Below, piece after piece: positions 11,301 through 23,499 of a stretch of DNA of 64,000 bases (positions are counted from its first letter, which is position 1; every line of letters starts with the position of its first letter). Source of the DNA: Anastatus disparis (Eukaryota; Arthropoda; Insecta; Hymenoptera; Eupelmidae); assembly GCA_017163975.1 (NCBI GenBank), contig JAFFSR010000009.1, positions 682,001 through 746,000 of the forward strand, in the 5' to 3' direction. The notes beneath the pieces were generated by a model. That model saw only the letters and a program-made list of their open reading frames with translations. It was not told where the DNA came from and did not search any database. Both the position numbers and the translations under genes were made by a program.

Positions 11301-14300
11301 GATCCAGCATATTTGTTATATATAGTTCAGAATTAAGAAAATCCTCACAAAAAGTAGTACATTATGTTTCGGATATGAAAAGGCTTCATTTACGAAACTA
11401 GAAGTCTGTGGCCCGAGTCGAAGGCGAGAGTCTTAAAGACTTTCGTAAAAAAAAACCTTTTCATACCAACTGTAAACTGCATTTTTTGCCGTGACAGCCA
11501 AAAAAGAGAAACGAAATTGCGATTTTAGGGTTGGAATGGCGAAAAAAAAAATTTTCAATGATTTCATTCAACGCTAACAAAGTTATAATATGAAATATAT
11601 GCTCATTTACAAAAATGACACTGCTAGTCGCACTTTACTCTATGATTTCATGATAAAACTTATCTCAACTCAGTAAGTAATGCTAGGAATAGTATTATTA
11701 AAAGTATAATTAATCGTTGAAACATATATTATTGTACAGAATAAATATAAAAATTATAATAGTTAATAATTAGAAATAATATTTATAGAGAAAGAACAAA
11801 TTTAAAGGTTCCGTAAATTTACTCACATACTTCCTTTTACGTATACAATATATTTTAGAGTGAGTCTAGGGAGACATAATAGCGTACGCGAAATAAGAAT
11901 AGCGTACGCGAAACTTCCACTTCCTGAAGCAAACTCCTCCCACTTTCGCGTACGCGAAATAATTTTCTTTACTTTTGAAAAAAGAAATTCTTTCACGTGC
12001 GCGAAATTTCTTCGGAAAATTTTCGCGTATGTTCAAATGCGCTTAGCGTACGCGAAAAAATATCTCAATGAAACAGGAAAAAATGTTAACGTTAATCACA
12101 AGAAATATATATAGAAATTGTTATATATAGAATTTGCTGGTTATCCGGCGCACATCGCGGGTGGTTATTGACAGTATATAGTACAAATGACACCTTAATC
12201 ACAAGAAATATATATAGAATTTGCTGGTTATCCGGCGCACATCGCGGGTGGTTATTGACAGTATATAGTACAAATGACGACTTAATCACAAGAAATATAT
12301 ATAGAACTTGCTGGTTATCCGGCGCACGTCGCAGGTGGTTATTGACAGTATATAGTACAAATAACACGTTAATCACAAGAAATATATATAGAAATTGTTA
12401 TATATAAAACTTGTTGGTTATCCGGCGCACGTGAAAAATATTGTTCAGTTGAATTGATAAATATTTTCGCGTACGCTAAAGTACTATTAAGCGTACGCGA
12501 AAATTTTCTCAACTAAATTCGCGCACGCGAAAGATTTTTTTTTATTAAGGCTAAAGAAAATTATTTCGCGTACGCGAAAGTGGGAGGAGTTTGCTTCAAA
12601 AGAAGGACATTTCGCGTACGCTATTCTTATTTCGCGTACGCTATTATGTCCCCCTAGACACTCCGTATATTTTATAATTGACATAAATAATTTTAATTCT
12701 TATACACGTGTTATTATTTACATAAAAAAGATCGTAATTTTTGTGTGCTTATATTATTTATTTATTTATTGAACTAGAGTAACATTTTCCATTACATGAT
12801 AATGAAAAAGAAGATAGTAAATCGTGGTGTCGGATGTGATGTAATTGTGAAATTAATAGTATTAAAATTGTTTATTCACAGCTGCAGGACCAAGCAACGT
12901 TCATCAGCCTTTTCGCAATCACAATACAAATTCAGGTATGTTGCAAAGTGAATTATGAATAACTACATTTGGAATTTATAAAAATCATATTTGAAGAAGT
13001 CTATAAAACTTTTAATGTTATGAATAAAAGATTGTTTTCTTAAAGCACATTATTATAAATTTAAAACTTCAAATAAAAATAAATAAAAGATAAGACTCCT
13101 AGTTTTTAAAAAATACTTAATTTTTTATTATAGTAATTACTAAATTTCGGTGTTAATTTCAAAATTTACTAAGCTCTTTTTTTATATCTCTTATAAATAA
13201 TAATGCTGATTATTCTTTAAGCATTTGGGAAACGTTTTCTAACAAAACAACATCTAAATCATCCGATATTTTAACGCATATGCAAATCATATTAACAATG
13301 TCACAAAGAAAAACTAGATTTTTCGGGGCGTTGGCCGCTTATATTGATGAAATTGTATTTAAATATATTATTATTTAATAGTCGCACATTAATAAATGCA
13401 ACAACAGTTTGTAACATTTATTAAAAAATAACTTTCAATTTACGTAAATGAAATAAATTCTTCAATTTTTTGTATAATTAAAATATAAATTTTAATTGTT
13501 TTTAAAACGTAGTTCACAATTTTTGTATAATAATGAATCGATTTTAGTATTACAAAATTTGTGAATTTAGTTTTGTGAAAAATATTAATATAAACATATA
13601 GAAGAAATGATGTTTTCATCTTTTGAAAGCAACTTTTTTATATTCTATCTAAAATAGTCGTTAATTTTTACTAGTTGAAAAATCGATATTTTGTATACTA
13701 ATACAATATACTTCTTGAAACAGAAATATCTCCAGTTTTATTGATCTTCAAATAATAAAATATAACCCTGGTAGAAATTTGATTTTTCTCCATGGTTGGT
13801 CAATTTTTATATATTCCATTCGTTGTACTATTATTTCCTTCACCGCTAGGCGTCGTTTTACCCATTCATTGCCAACCGAAGGGAATTTAAAGTTATGCTT
13901 TATATATTAATACCAATTTACATATAACGAATAAAATACCACGCGCACGTACATAAAAATTATTGATTATCGTTTTAAATTTCTTTGATTAAAAAATTTT
14001 TTTTATTACTACATTTTTGCTTTTTCACTATGCAATTAGGTTTATACAGTCTTTTCTCCAGTTTTTTTCTACTTCCACTATCCTTTACAACTACTTGTTT
14101 TTATAATTATCTAAAATTTTTTCTCTGTATTTTTAACAGAAAACAGTAGTTATATTATACACACTTTTTCAGGCACAACGTTTTCTTGTCCTTGCGACCC
14201 AGCTGTTAAACAGTCCGCCATTCATTAGTAAAATATTTTGCCAACCGTTCACAAAAAATTGGGCAATAATTGAAAAATTGGGCATTTTTGTTGGTGAAAT

Positions 14301-15131
14301 TTCTACCAGGAAATTACCACCTTTTTTTTTTTTTGCTAGGATGATTTTTGAAGAAGTTAAACGTTTATTAATTTTACCACAGTAACATAAATTGATTCAA
14401 TAATACTTAGCATTATATAATAAAATTAAAAAAAAAAAACGAAATATTCATTGATGTAAAAATTTTTAAAAAGTATCTTCGCGAAAAAACCTTTGAAAAA
14501 ATTTATTTCATTATACATTTTTCGATTTTAGTTAAATTCTTCACATATGTTCATTCTTACAACAAATTGAAAAAAGAAATGAATAAAAATATAACTGAAA
14601 ATGAAAAATCTTATAAAATGGTTAAAAATATAACAAAAACGACTTAACAAAATTTAGCAATTCATCGGAAATTAATATAGTAACTGTACTGTAATCAACG
14701 TTTTTGTTAACATTTTTCCAAAAATTTGTTAAGAAATTTTTGCAGAGTACTGTATATGACTTATTTTGAAAGTATGTATGAAAATGTACTAAACTATTAT
14801 TATTCGTGTCGCCAGTATATCATTTCGAATTAAAGATATTTTTTAATTGGTTCATATAGGTAAATGAAATAATTCAATTGAGACATGCATTTAAAGTAAT
14901 AATGTATACCCAAAAAATATTATTTTTTAAAAACCTGAACCATCATATATATTTTAAAAAAGTAATAATTAAAAACAATGAACCATTTTATTTATATGCA
15001 TTTTATGATTTTTATATTATTACAAGAAAATGAATGTAATACTAAATTACTTGAAGAACTTTTTTATTGATTTTAATACTTTTTAAGTCAAAACTATAGA
15101 TGAAATTCTTTTAAAAGCTAAAATTAAAATA

Positions 15132-15166
<35 letters not shown>

Positions 15167-16439
15167 TTATATTTTAATTATAAAAAAAACAATACTATTC
15201 AATAATAAACTTACCTAAAAAATACTTTTTTTAAAAATTTGTTTATTTTAAATTGAAATTGAATTACTCTTAGAATAAAGATCTTTTCTGCAAAACAAAA
15301 TTATAAAGTCTTTTGTTTGAAAGAATATTATAATGTTATAAATAAGAAAATACAATTTAGAAGAATTTTTATTTTTATTTGTATTTCAAAAATGGAAACT
15401 ATATACATCTCTTTGAGAATTGATTATTATTTTTTATAGATTTTATACATTTTTTAAAATATTATTTAAATAAAAAAAAGTACTTAACAATTGTTTAATT
15501 TATTTTTGAATTTTAAGTGAACTTTAAGCTTACAATTATTATAATAAATATTGATCAAAACAATATGTTATTGCAAAATATCAGGAAAAGAAATGCATTA
15601 ACTTTTGGTATGTACTATGAAGATTATTCTATAACATTTTTAAACAAATTTATTCATTAGTTATTAAGTTGTGGACTTCAATATTATATATTTATAAATT
15701 ATATAAATTATATAATTTATATAAATTGAACTGAATAATATTCATGATACAAGCTAATACATTTCTTTTCCTGAAATTTTTAAATAAAGTGAAGAGATAG
15801 TCAATATTTATGAGTGCGGGTATAGTGTCCGTTTTACATATTTTTAATATGCGAAATTTTAAGTAATGATAAAAATGAATAAGTCGTTTTTATAAATCGC
15901 ATTACATTGTATTGCAAACAGGTTTTTAATAATGGACAATTGAACATGGCTATGTCCAAAGATCGATTTTGTAATTCTCATAAAATATATATCTTTCCAA
16001 AACGAAGGAAAATTCTTAAAAATCGCATTTGAAAATTGTCTTAATGTATTTTAAACTTTATGTTGCAATAAAATTTTATAATTGTTATATGTTTACAGGT
16101 AGATCTAGTCATCAAGGCGGACATAGGCACGAGCCTGAACGCGGACAGGCTCAATTTAAAAGACAATATCAAAAAGAAAACAAACGAAGAGATAGCACTA
16201 AAGAAAAGGGAAAAGAAAGTTACAAGAAAGAAGGAGACGAAACTAATAAGAACAAAGAAAAAGTTGGTGATATAAAAGATTTAAAAAAAAAAAACCAAAA
16301 AGAAAGTACAGAGGAAAAAATTGATGAGACTGCTGAAAAAAACAATGATGAGACTGCTGAAAAAAACAATGAAGAAACTGAAAAAAAAAATGAAGATTTA
16401 AAAAAAAATAATCAGGGAGTTCAAATGCATATCGATTAG
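8359..16439 (+). CDS. Small Lys/Glu-rich protein of unknown function, five coding exons, about 177 aa
   Basis: Exons that join in frame with GT/AG borders are 8359-8379, 8452-8529, 10672-10717, 12888-12935 (or from 12882) and 16099-16439. The protein starts MSDSSEK and has a probable helix with LATELLEKWKKIK in exon 2. It then has a short aromatic/acidic stretch ending DDYYG, an Asn/His/Gly-rich linker, and a highly charged tail with short repeats of DETAEKNN before the stop. I do not recognise the family. The exon 2 helix reminds me of a segment of Set2/SETD2-type H3K36 methyltransferases, from memory only, and no SET, WW or SRI domain is present. The first exon is preceded by an acceptor (TTACAG at 8343-8348) and its frame stays open to that acceptor, so an upstream non-coding or coding exon is likely. 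The introns are full of small transposons. Exon 3 is short and the least certain. The gene could also be a fragment of a larger duplicated gene. Confidence 0.6.
8452..8529 (+). CDS. Exon 2 of the 8.4-16.4 kb gene
   Basis: A T-rich tract and TTTTAG precede it, and it ends before GTATTT. It encodes 26 residues, phase 0 at both ends, with an amphipathic stretch ending EKWKKIK. Confidence 0.65.
9011..9564. mobile_element. TTAA-flanked MITE (piggyBac-like target), 554 bp
   Basis: TTAAGGAGGTTAGTGCG at the left end matches the reverse complement of the right end CGCACTAACCCCTTAA, with one base of length difference. TTAA at both ends fits the piggyBac target-site rule. Inside, two diverged direct repeats of about 120 bp (about 9230-9360 and 9435-9550) share CTGAAATTTTAATAT and TTCTTAAGAAAAT. 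No transposase is visible. It lies in an intron of the 8.4-16.4 kb gene. Confidence 0.65.
10023..10391. mobile_element. TA-flanked MITE with CACTGT ends, 369 bp
   Basis: The left end CACTGTAAACAATTTTTAA and the right end TTTTTAACAGTG form an imperfect terminal inverted repeat. TA occurs immediately outside each end (10021-10022 and 10392-10393), as expected for Tc1/mariner-type insertion. The interior is AT-rich with many ACAAATTT-like words and no open frame. Superfamily is inferred only from the TA flanks. Confidence 0.5.
10672..10717 (+). CDS. Exon 3 of the 8.4-16.4 kb gene
   Basis: A 46-base exon after ATACAAG and before GTAAGT, encoding 15 residues ending DDYY plus one base. Supported by a strong donor and by frame continuity on both sides; the acceptor is weak. 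Confidence 0.5.
11849..12674. mobile_element. Mutator-like foldback element with 9-bp target duplication
   Basis: TATATTTTA occurs at both edges (11849-11857 and 12666-12674) as a perfect 9-bp direct repeat. Inside it, arms of about 215 bp run in opposite directions, with ends resembling AGTGTCTAGGGGGACATAAT. The arms carry about a dozen copies of GCGTACGCGAAA or its complement, a CG-rich palindromic word that stands out in this AT-rich DNA. A 9-bp duplication with long inverted repeats is typical of Mutator-like elements. The centre is a tandem repeat (12092-12430). No transposase. It lies in an intron. Confidence 0.75.
12092..12430. repeat. 87-bp tandem repeat, about 3.7 copies
   Basis: TTAATCACAAGAAATATATA recurs at 12092, 12195, 12282 and 12369, giving spacings of 103, 87 and 87 bp. 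The first and last copies carry an extra 16-base ATTGTTATATATA-type segment, so the array is symmetrically bordered. Each unit includes GGTTATCCGGCGCAC and TGACAGTATATAGTAC. Because 87 is divisible by three, the array is open in frames on both strands, which is not evidence of coding. Confidence 0.9.
12888..12935 (+). CDS. Exon 4 of the 8.4-16.4 kb gene
   Basis: Encodes PSNVHQPFRNHNTNS with a split Gly codon on each side, ending before GTATGT. Two acceptors 6 bases apart (before 12882 and before 12888) both keep the frame, so two forms differing by two residues are possible. Confidence 0.6.
13768..14310. mobile_element. DNA transposon relic with 14-bp terminal inverted repeats
   Basis: CCTGGTAGAAATTT at the left end is repeated exactly in reverse complement at the right end (AAATTTCTACCAGG). 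The interior has weaker inverted similarity, for example around the CATTCATTGCCAACCG and GCCAACCGTTCAC words. There is no open frame and no clear target duplication, so the superfamily is not assigned. Confidence 0.5.
15135..15162. repeat. (AT)n microsatellite
   Basis: A run of about 14 AT dinucleotides, directly visible. Confidence 0.85.
15581..15774. mobile_element. Short MITE, 194 bp
   Basis: The left end TCAGGAAAAGAAATGCATTA matches the reverse complement of the right end with one difference. The centre (about 15685-15728) is a palindromic AT stretch of TATAAATTATATAA type. The size and lack of coding frame fit a miniature inverted-repeat element. Target duplication not clear. Confidence 0.6.
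16099..16439 (+). CDS. Exon 5 (terminal) of the 8.4-16.4 kb gene
   Basis: Starts after TTTACAG, completes the Gly codon from exon 4 and runs 112 further codons to TAG. The sequence is strongly basic then mixed Lys/Glu/Asn, with duplicated DETAEKNN units near 16322-16369. Low complexity limits functional inference. Confidence 0.65.
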
Positions 16440-16450
16440 AGATCGGTAAA

Positions 16451-16653
16451 TAATACAAGTATAAAAAAAAAGAAAAAAATGACTGAAATGATAACAGTAG
16501 CTTCTATTTTTCATTATGCCGTTTTTGAATTAAAATAAAATAAAATAGAAACGAATGAATGTGAGTGAAAAATTTTATTACCTAGAGTATTACATATTTT
16601 AATAGTCTTCTCTATTTTGATTTTATTTATTCAAAAACTGGATTATTAAGAAA
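16451..16653 (+). repeat. 203-bp direct repeat, copy A (probable 3' UTR)
   Basis: It begins 12 bases after the stop codon of the 8.4-16.4 kb gene and contains an AATAAA hexamer at 16534-16539. It is about 95 percent alike to copy B at 17360-17562. It probably includes the 3' untranslated region and polyadenylation site. Confidence 0.8.
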
Positions 16654-17359
16654 ATCACAAAAAGAACATGTTAGGTGAGGGCAAGAATCTACTAATTCGA
16701 TAAAATAAAAAAAAACGGTAATAGACTACGGTTTTAAAAAGATTCAGATTTCTTTTAGTTTTTAGAAAAACACTAATTGAGAACAGCGCATAAAAACATG
16801 CGAGCTCAGCCAAGCTCAAGCGCAGTTTTTCATGTACTCGCGCCAAATAAGCTCAGGAAGATTATAATTTAAGGACTTTAGCCCAATTATTATCTTTTTT
16901 AATGCTAGATCGAATTAGTAGCTTTTTGCTTTCACCTAACGATGTATAGAAAATCATTACGATTGAAGATTAACATTCATAATGTAAAAGCAAAATTACT
17001 TAACATGTAATGAATAATGTTTAATTTGAATCTCTAGATTATATTGTTATTAATTTTTGTAATCGCGCAGTATTATTGTTTCAAATAGTTCTTTGTCAGT
17101 AAATGTACGTACATCATTGTATAAATATGATTGAATGTAAAAAAAAAACAATTAAAAATCTTTATGAAAGATTTATCAAGTGCAATTGAAAGTATAAATC
17201 TATAGTTAAGTATGATTACGTACAATATTTTTATAATATTTTAAGAAACCTAAAATCTTAAAATTGACTAAAAACTCTTTTAATGTATTTTTGCTACTGC
17301 AGAAAGGGTAGCATGAGAACTTAATGCGGGTACTAAAATTGTAGTCGACGAATAATTTC

Positions 17360-17562
17360 TATTACAAATATAAAAAAAAAAGAAAAAAATGACTGAAATG
17401 ATAACAGTAGCTTCTATTTTTCATTATGCCGTTTCTGAATTAAAATAAAATAAAATAGAAACGAATGAATGTAAGTGAAAAGTTTTATTACCTAGAGTAT
17501 TACATATTTTAATAGTTTTTTCTATTTTGATTTTATTTTTCAAAAACTGAATTGTTAAGAAA
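17360..17562 (+). repeat. 203-bp direct repeat, copy B
   Basis: Starts 909 bp downstream of copy A in the same orientation, sharing ATGACTGAAATGATAACAGT and the AATAAA region. The DNA between the copies shows no second coding copy, so this may be a remnant of a partial gene duplication or a dispersed repeat. Confidence 0.8.
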
Positions 17563-20500
17563 CGACTGCTTTTTAAGAGCGTCAAGTAAAATAATAATTA
17601 TCGCTGCCATTATGTTATCTTAGCAAAAATGTAAGAATCGATAACTAAAAAAATATATACTAAGAGTATACATCTATAACATAAATTTTTAATGTTTTAA
17701 ATTATTGTTTGTTCACTACATTCTAAGTACCTTTTAGAAAATTTTACGTTATGAGCGAAAATTTGTGTTTAATATTAATATGAATTCATATTTATCAAAT
17801 AAAGTACATAATAGAAAATAAAAAGTGTTTTTAATTTGAATATATTTTTATTATAATATACTGAAGTTTATTATGAATTTTCTGCAATGTTTTTAAAAAC
17901 AGAGTTCTTTTATCTTTTTTATCAGATTATACTGTACAAAATATGCATATAATAAATATGAAAAAATAATATATGCATAAACATAAAAGAAATTTTTTAT
18001 TAATTTATATTTACAATATTTTATTTTATTTTATTATAGTATTTGATTAACTTTGATATTTTGCACATTTTTAAATCATAGTTTTCTGATATTATAAAGC
18101 TAAGTAATCATTTAGAATATTTAGATGTTTTTTATACTAGAGTTTGAAATACGAAATTGCAGTAGTTTATGTTTAAATTATTAAGAAAAACATTTATTAC
18201 AAGTAATATGTAAGAATTTATTTTTTTCGCACTTTTTATAATAACATATATACATGCACCAAATCAATTAAGGGGAATTTTATTTAAAATATTAAAACTT
18301 TCATAAAAAAAAGTTTAAATTTTCGTCTGTTCGCGCCTGGAACAACGGAACAGACAACAAATTATGATTTGAAAATATTGCCAACTGTCTAAAACATTTA
18401 GAAATTATTTCTCCTTCTTGGACGCCCTGAAGTTGGCTGTTGGACTCCATCAGCCGGATCCTCTGCCCAACACTGCTTGTATAACGTTCTATTCTGTTTT
18501 ATGTTCTAAGTTCTAAGCAGTTTACCATCAAGTTTAACTATTAAAACAAAGATGTCACTCAAATAAAACACTCAGTCGATAAAATTATTAATAACATATC
18601 TTTATGTAAAATATTAACAAATAATAAATATCTATAATTATAAAAATCATCAATGAACATAACAATAAAATTCATTCAATACCGTTGGAGCAAAGAAACA
18701 TGTGATGATAATTTTAAACGAAGAACACAGTAAAAACAATAATATTGCCATAATTTTTATTTTAAATTTTTGTAATTGTGATTTCTATAGTTGTAAGCTG
18801 TAGATTATTATAAATATTATAGATATCACATGTTCAAGTGTCTTACCAGGTTCGGTATATATCTACTTCCATATAATTATATGCATAGATAATTAATTTA
18901 TGCGATTTTAGAAAATTGTGGTTGTAACTATTTATTTTTCAAGTAAATAAATACATAAATATTTTATCATTATTTAAATAATTCAATAATATTGTTTAAA
19001 ATAATGGAATGGGTGTCTCATCATAATTATCAAATATCTTTCGAGGTAAACAAAATTTTTTTAAATTATTTTTCATTATTAAAAAGCTAAAACTTTTATT
19101 CTCAATGCATGGTAAAAATAAAAGAGTTTTAAATTTATTATTGATGATGAAAAAATGAAAAAGTTAAAAATTCAAACGTACCGATAAAACGATCTTAAAC
19201 GAATCGAAAAGACTCTGCTCTCGATATACAATTATTGGATCCGCGAGCGCAAGAATCGTTCTCCTTTACAGTGTATTCTCGCGTTTCGAAGATACGCGAG
19301 AGTGAGAACTGAGCCAGAGAACGTGCTAGGGAGCGAGAATAATCGAGTTTGGAGCCCGAAAGTGCGAGGCATTAATATCAGGCTGGCATAATGTTGGAGA
19401 TTGTAACTCGTCGTCTATGCTGTAAGAAAGTGAAAGTACGTTCTTCCTAGACCATAACCACCTCTTTGGTTTAGTCTCTCATTCTTGTTCAACAATAGCC
19501 TCAAGAATATAAGTGCTCTCGCTTAGCCAATGTGTTCTATTCTTCTTTATAGGGGAGCCTAAGTACTTTTAACGAGAGCTTTGCTAACCATTCGTCGCAA
19601 AACACTTTTGTCGATCGAATAGAGTCGACGAAACACTAGGAGAACAGAAGAGCAAAGTTGCTTCTCTTCAAACGCGCACAGTAGCGAGAAATATAGTTAT
19701 AGTAGTTGTAGTTTACTTCCTTTAACCGCCGGACATTCTCTCTCTTTCTTTCTCCTTTTTGATCATGAGGCACGGACACAGGGTACGGCCAATTGAATGC
19801 AAGTAAATGTTAAATGTATGTATATACATTGCGTATAAGCTTACAAGGTCTCGGTGCTAAAGTACTTGACAGACGCATTTAAGCGCTGCACTCGTGGAAA
19901 CGTACTAACCAAAGACTCGAGAATAGGCTTGCAGAAAGGCTTGGGGTACACTCGGTGCATTGTTTAACTTCTCTTCTCTCCCTCGCACTCTCTCTTCCTC
20001 TTAATTTGTTCACTTCACAGAGGAAAAACTTTGAAAATTTTATCCCTCAGGGTCCATAAAAAAATACTGATATTTAGTTCTATTGAAGAAAAGTTTTAAA
20101 AATAGATTTTTTGTTTAATTTAAAAACGCCATACTGTAATTATTAAATTAAGTTTTACAAGACTAAAGATATTTTATTCAAGAGATTACAGAAACTCTGA
20201 TAATTCATATATTAATATAAATTTTTTTGTAGTTGAACCAAAAAAATTGTTATCCAGCTCTCTTGAACGATTGTCAATGATTTATTCTATATACAAGTAT
20301 AATGATTATTATTAAAAAGATCAAATTTCAATTATTTATGAATTTGATGAATAAAATATTAAAAATATATGATGTTTTGTACTTATTTTATTATATCCTA
20401 AAAAGTTATACAAACATTGTGACATAATTCCTAATAATTCTCGTAATAGAATCATTTGATGCATTCTAAAGTTAAACAATTTTAAAACAGCTAAATTTAT

Positions 20501-23231
20501 TGCCTTTATAACTTGAAATTCCATGCCAAATGTAAGATGATAATGTCTAAAAACATAAATATAATTTATTTGATCTCTATTATGTTAACAAATTATTATG
20601 CTTATGTTTTATGAACGATAAACTCTAGAAAATTTATTAAGCGGATAATGTGCTCGAAATAATACGAATATAGTTTTTGGCTTAACTAAGAATAACTGAA
20701 AATAATACAAGTATGGTTTTTGGCTTAATTATTAATAATAATATTAATTGTTAATGTTTTTTAAGAAACAAAAAGCTTTGATGATATTTTTACTAGTCAA
20801 AATACTATTGTACGTAAATTACATTTTTTGGTAACTATTTCTATTTTCTAACAAAAAAAAAAGGTAATAAATAAGATAATGCAAGAATCAAGACTTGTGT
20901 TGTATTCATAAACATGTAAAAATTTAATGCGCCCGCGCTCCGTTAGATACAACTCGTAGAGCAGATCTGAGAACTACGGCGCAGATAGAGGAAAATAGTG
21001 GGGCGCACTGATGCGCGGAGCGGCCACTCCGCGACGCTCCCCTTTCACAAGGATAGCAGAAGTATTAAAGAGCGGCTTCTAAATCTTTTCAACATTATAA
21101 CTCCCTCTCTTTTCTTCATCTTCTCAGGAGCGAGTTTTACTTGGGATAAAGTTACTCGCTAAGATGATTTCCTGATATTGGAGGTCCCCCAGAACTGGCC
21201 TGCCCCACGCGCTTAACACACGTCATGGGCGTACTCTCGTAAGCCATACGTGTTCAAAGCTTGTCCCTTACCTTACTTTCGTTTTTTTACATTTGACCCT
21301 TACACATATCAATATATCGACGCAATTTTTATACCTTCTCCTATAATTTCATATTTTAAGTTATATACTTTTCTGCCAGAATCGAGCGTTAAAAATTCTT
21401 CTTTTACTATATGAATACTTGTGTACTTGTGACAAGGACAAAAAGAAATAGAAAAGGATGAATATACAAGCGACAAGGAAAAAGAAGGATCGATCGTTAG
21501 CTGTACCATGAACTTGACCTTTTTCAAGGTTGATGCACCCAGTAACTTTTCTTTAACAGTTACGATTGAGTGACGTTTCTGTACTTTTTCCAATAAATCG
21601 ATTTATCTTATTTGGTTTTCCTTTGTCTACTATGTTAACCTACTATTTTTAACGCGGTATCATATATTTATTATATCATGCTTATATGATAATAATATGA
21701 CAACTGCTATTTAAGTAGGGTAAGATATTGATTTTAACGTTATATTTAGTATTTACTTAAATTTATGAAATGATTTAAATCTTTTATTAAAAAAAATTAT
21801 ATAAAAATTATAAAGTTTAAATAATTAGAAATTTTTTTCAATAATTTTTTGCAATGAATAAAATCATAATTTTACGTCGATAAACAAAATTTACAATAAT
21901 AATATATGTTAGTATTTTAAGGTGTAATATACTTGTTTCAACTGCAATGAAGCTTGAATAAATATTTCATTAAAAACAACGAACTTGCTATTTTATTTAA
22001 AACAATTGAATACGTCTTTATAAATATTGTTAATATTAACAATGAAAAAAGTTCACTAATAAAACAAGCAGTAAAATATAAACTTGGAACCATTACAGAT
22101 TCCGTACTACCACAGCAACAGCCGTTTATAAGTATATATCTGTTGGGTAAGTATAGAGTAGAGAATAAAAAATTTCACATTGACTTAATACATACATGTT
22201 ACACATACTCTGAGATTTCGATTAGAGCTTTGAGCGTGTGTCGCGAGAATTTGTGTTGGCTCTTTGGTTAGGATGTTTGCCGGATCCCTGGGGAGCTTGG
22301 CGGTGTAGAAACCGGTCAAGGAATGCGTGTAATGCGTATACATACACGTCACGTCTACGATGCTTTAAACTTGTACAGACATACCGCAACCCTGTGTACA
22401 CAATTGTAGGCGACTAGCAATACAAGCACGATTCTACTTAAGTGTGCACTATACACCAGCAGTGGACGACCCATAGAAGCTTGTACGTATCATGTTATAC
22501 TGCAATATATGACGGTGAAGAAGAAGATGTTTCGTTGCTTTATAATACATGCGTTCTCGTCATAATCAATGTTGTTTATTTTTATGCAATTTATTTTTTA
22601 TTTTCATATTTATAAATAAACAAGGCTACTTTATTTATTTTGTTTATAGCTTTTTAAATTTTTTCTCAACATTGTATTTAAAATAGAAATAATGAATGAT
22701 TGATATTATATGATATATATTTTATATAAATTTTATTTAGTATAAAATAAGACTTTAAATTTACCTATGATTCATAAAAAGAAAAGGTTAAGCCAATTTT
22801 AAAAATGATGCACACATCTATATTTTATTATAAAATAATGTAGAGATAAATTGCAATCATTATTGATCATAACTAAGAATTATTTTACATAGATAAATTA
22901 TAAAGATCATAAGTAAATCAAAAGAATGATATGAGAAGGTAAGTAGTAACAATTGTGCATCGTAAGACATACCTGTATACGTCGCATACAGTGCATACCG
23001 CAACTGTGTTGATTACTTAATATAAAATCTTTAAACTTTTTTTGATTGCATATACTTTTTTTATTCTATTATATGATTGATTTAATTTTTAATTTTAAAT
23101 TAACATAATATAATTTTTTGAATTTTTAACATTTTAATTTTACAAGTATAACATAGATATTAGGAAAAGGAACATTAAGGAAATTTGAATTAATAATAAT
23201 AATACCCAAAACTCTTTACGCCATACGTCAA
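17563..23231. other. Intergenic region between the 8.4-16.4 kb gene and Mp20
   Basis: No exon is supported. It contains a higher-GC patch at 19190-20030 and another at 20930-21260. There is a small two-copy tandem repeat near 20658-20740 with TTTTTGGCTTAA. A short GC-richer block at 18410-18480 has no assignable frame. The rest is AT-rich. Confidence 0.5.
20985..21040 (-). repeat. GC-rich motif, copy 1 (inverted relative to 28.9 kb)
   Basis: Read on the minus strand, this block contains GCGGAGTGGCCGCTCCGCGC followed by ATCAGTGCGCCCCAC. It closely resembles the plus-strand block at 28889-28935. Its nature is unknown. Confidence 0.5.
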
Positions 23232-23237
23232 TTTATT
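23232..23237 (-). terminator. Candidate Mp20 polyadenylation signal
   Basis: TTTATT on the plus strand reads AATAAA on the minus strand, about 260 bases after the Mp20 stop codon. Such hexamers are frequent in AT-rich DNA, so this is only a candidate. Confidence 0.3.
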
Positions 23238-23499
23238 AAACTGACAATTTCACATTAACATATAACACGTGTTATATAAAAAAAAGCTTATATTCACTAG
23301 CGTTAATATACATAAATCCAATAAGTGTATGCATACTTGGTGTTACATAATTTCATTAAAAAAACAAAAATAAAATGAAAATAAAATATAATCGCGATAA
23401 AACTATATAATAGTTTTAACTGAAGTGTTGGTTACTATTTTAAATAAAAGATTACAAGATTACAAATATAGTACAAGGAGGAATATGATTTTGGGAAAA

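Noticed and set aside
12092..12430. CRISPR-like or coding repeat array
   Set aside because: The 87-bp units are continuous tandem repeats without variable spacers. The frames open on both strands follow only from a unit length divisible by three.
18410..18480. GC-richer block that could be an exon remnant
   Set aside because: All frames were read; none gave a recognisable product or good splice borders.
21309..21593. Minus-strand open frame of 94 codons
   Set aside because: No domain, no splice or promoter support.
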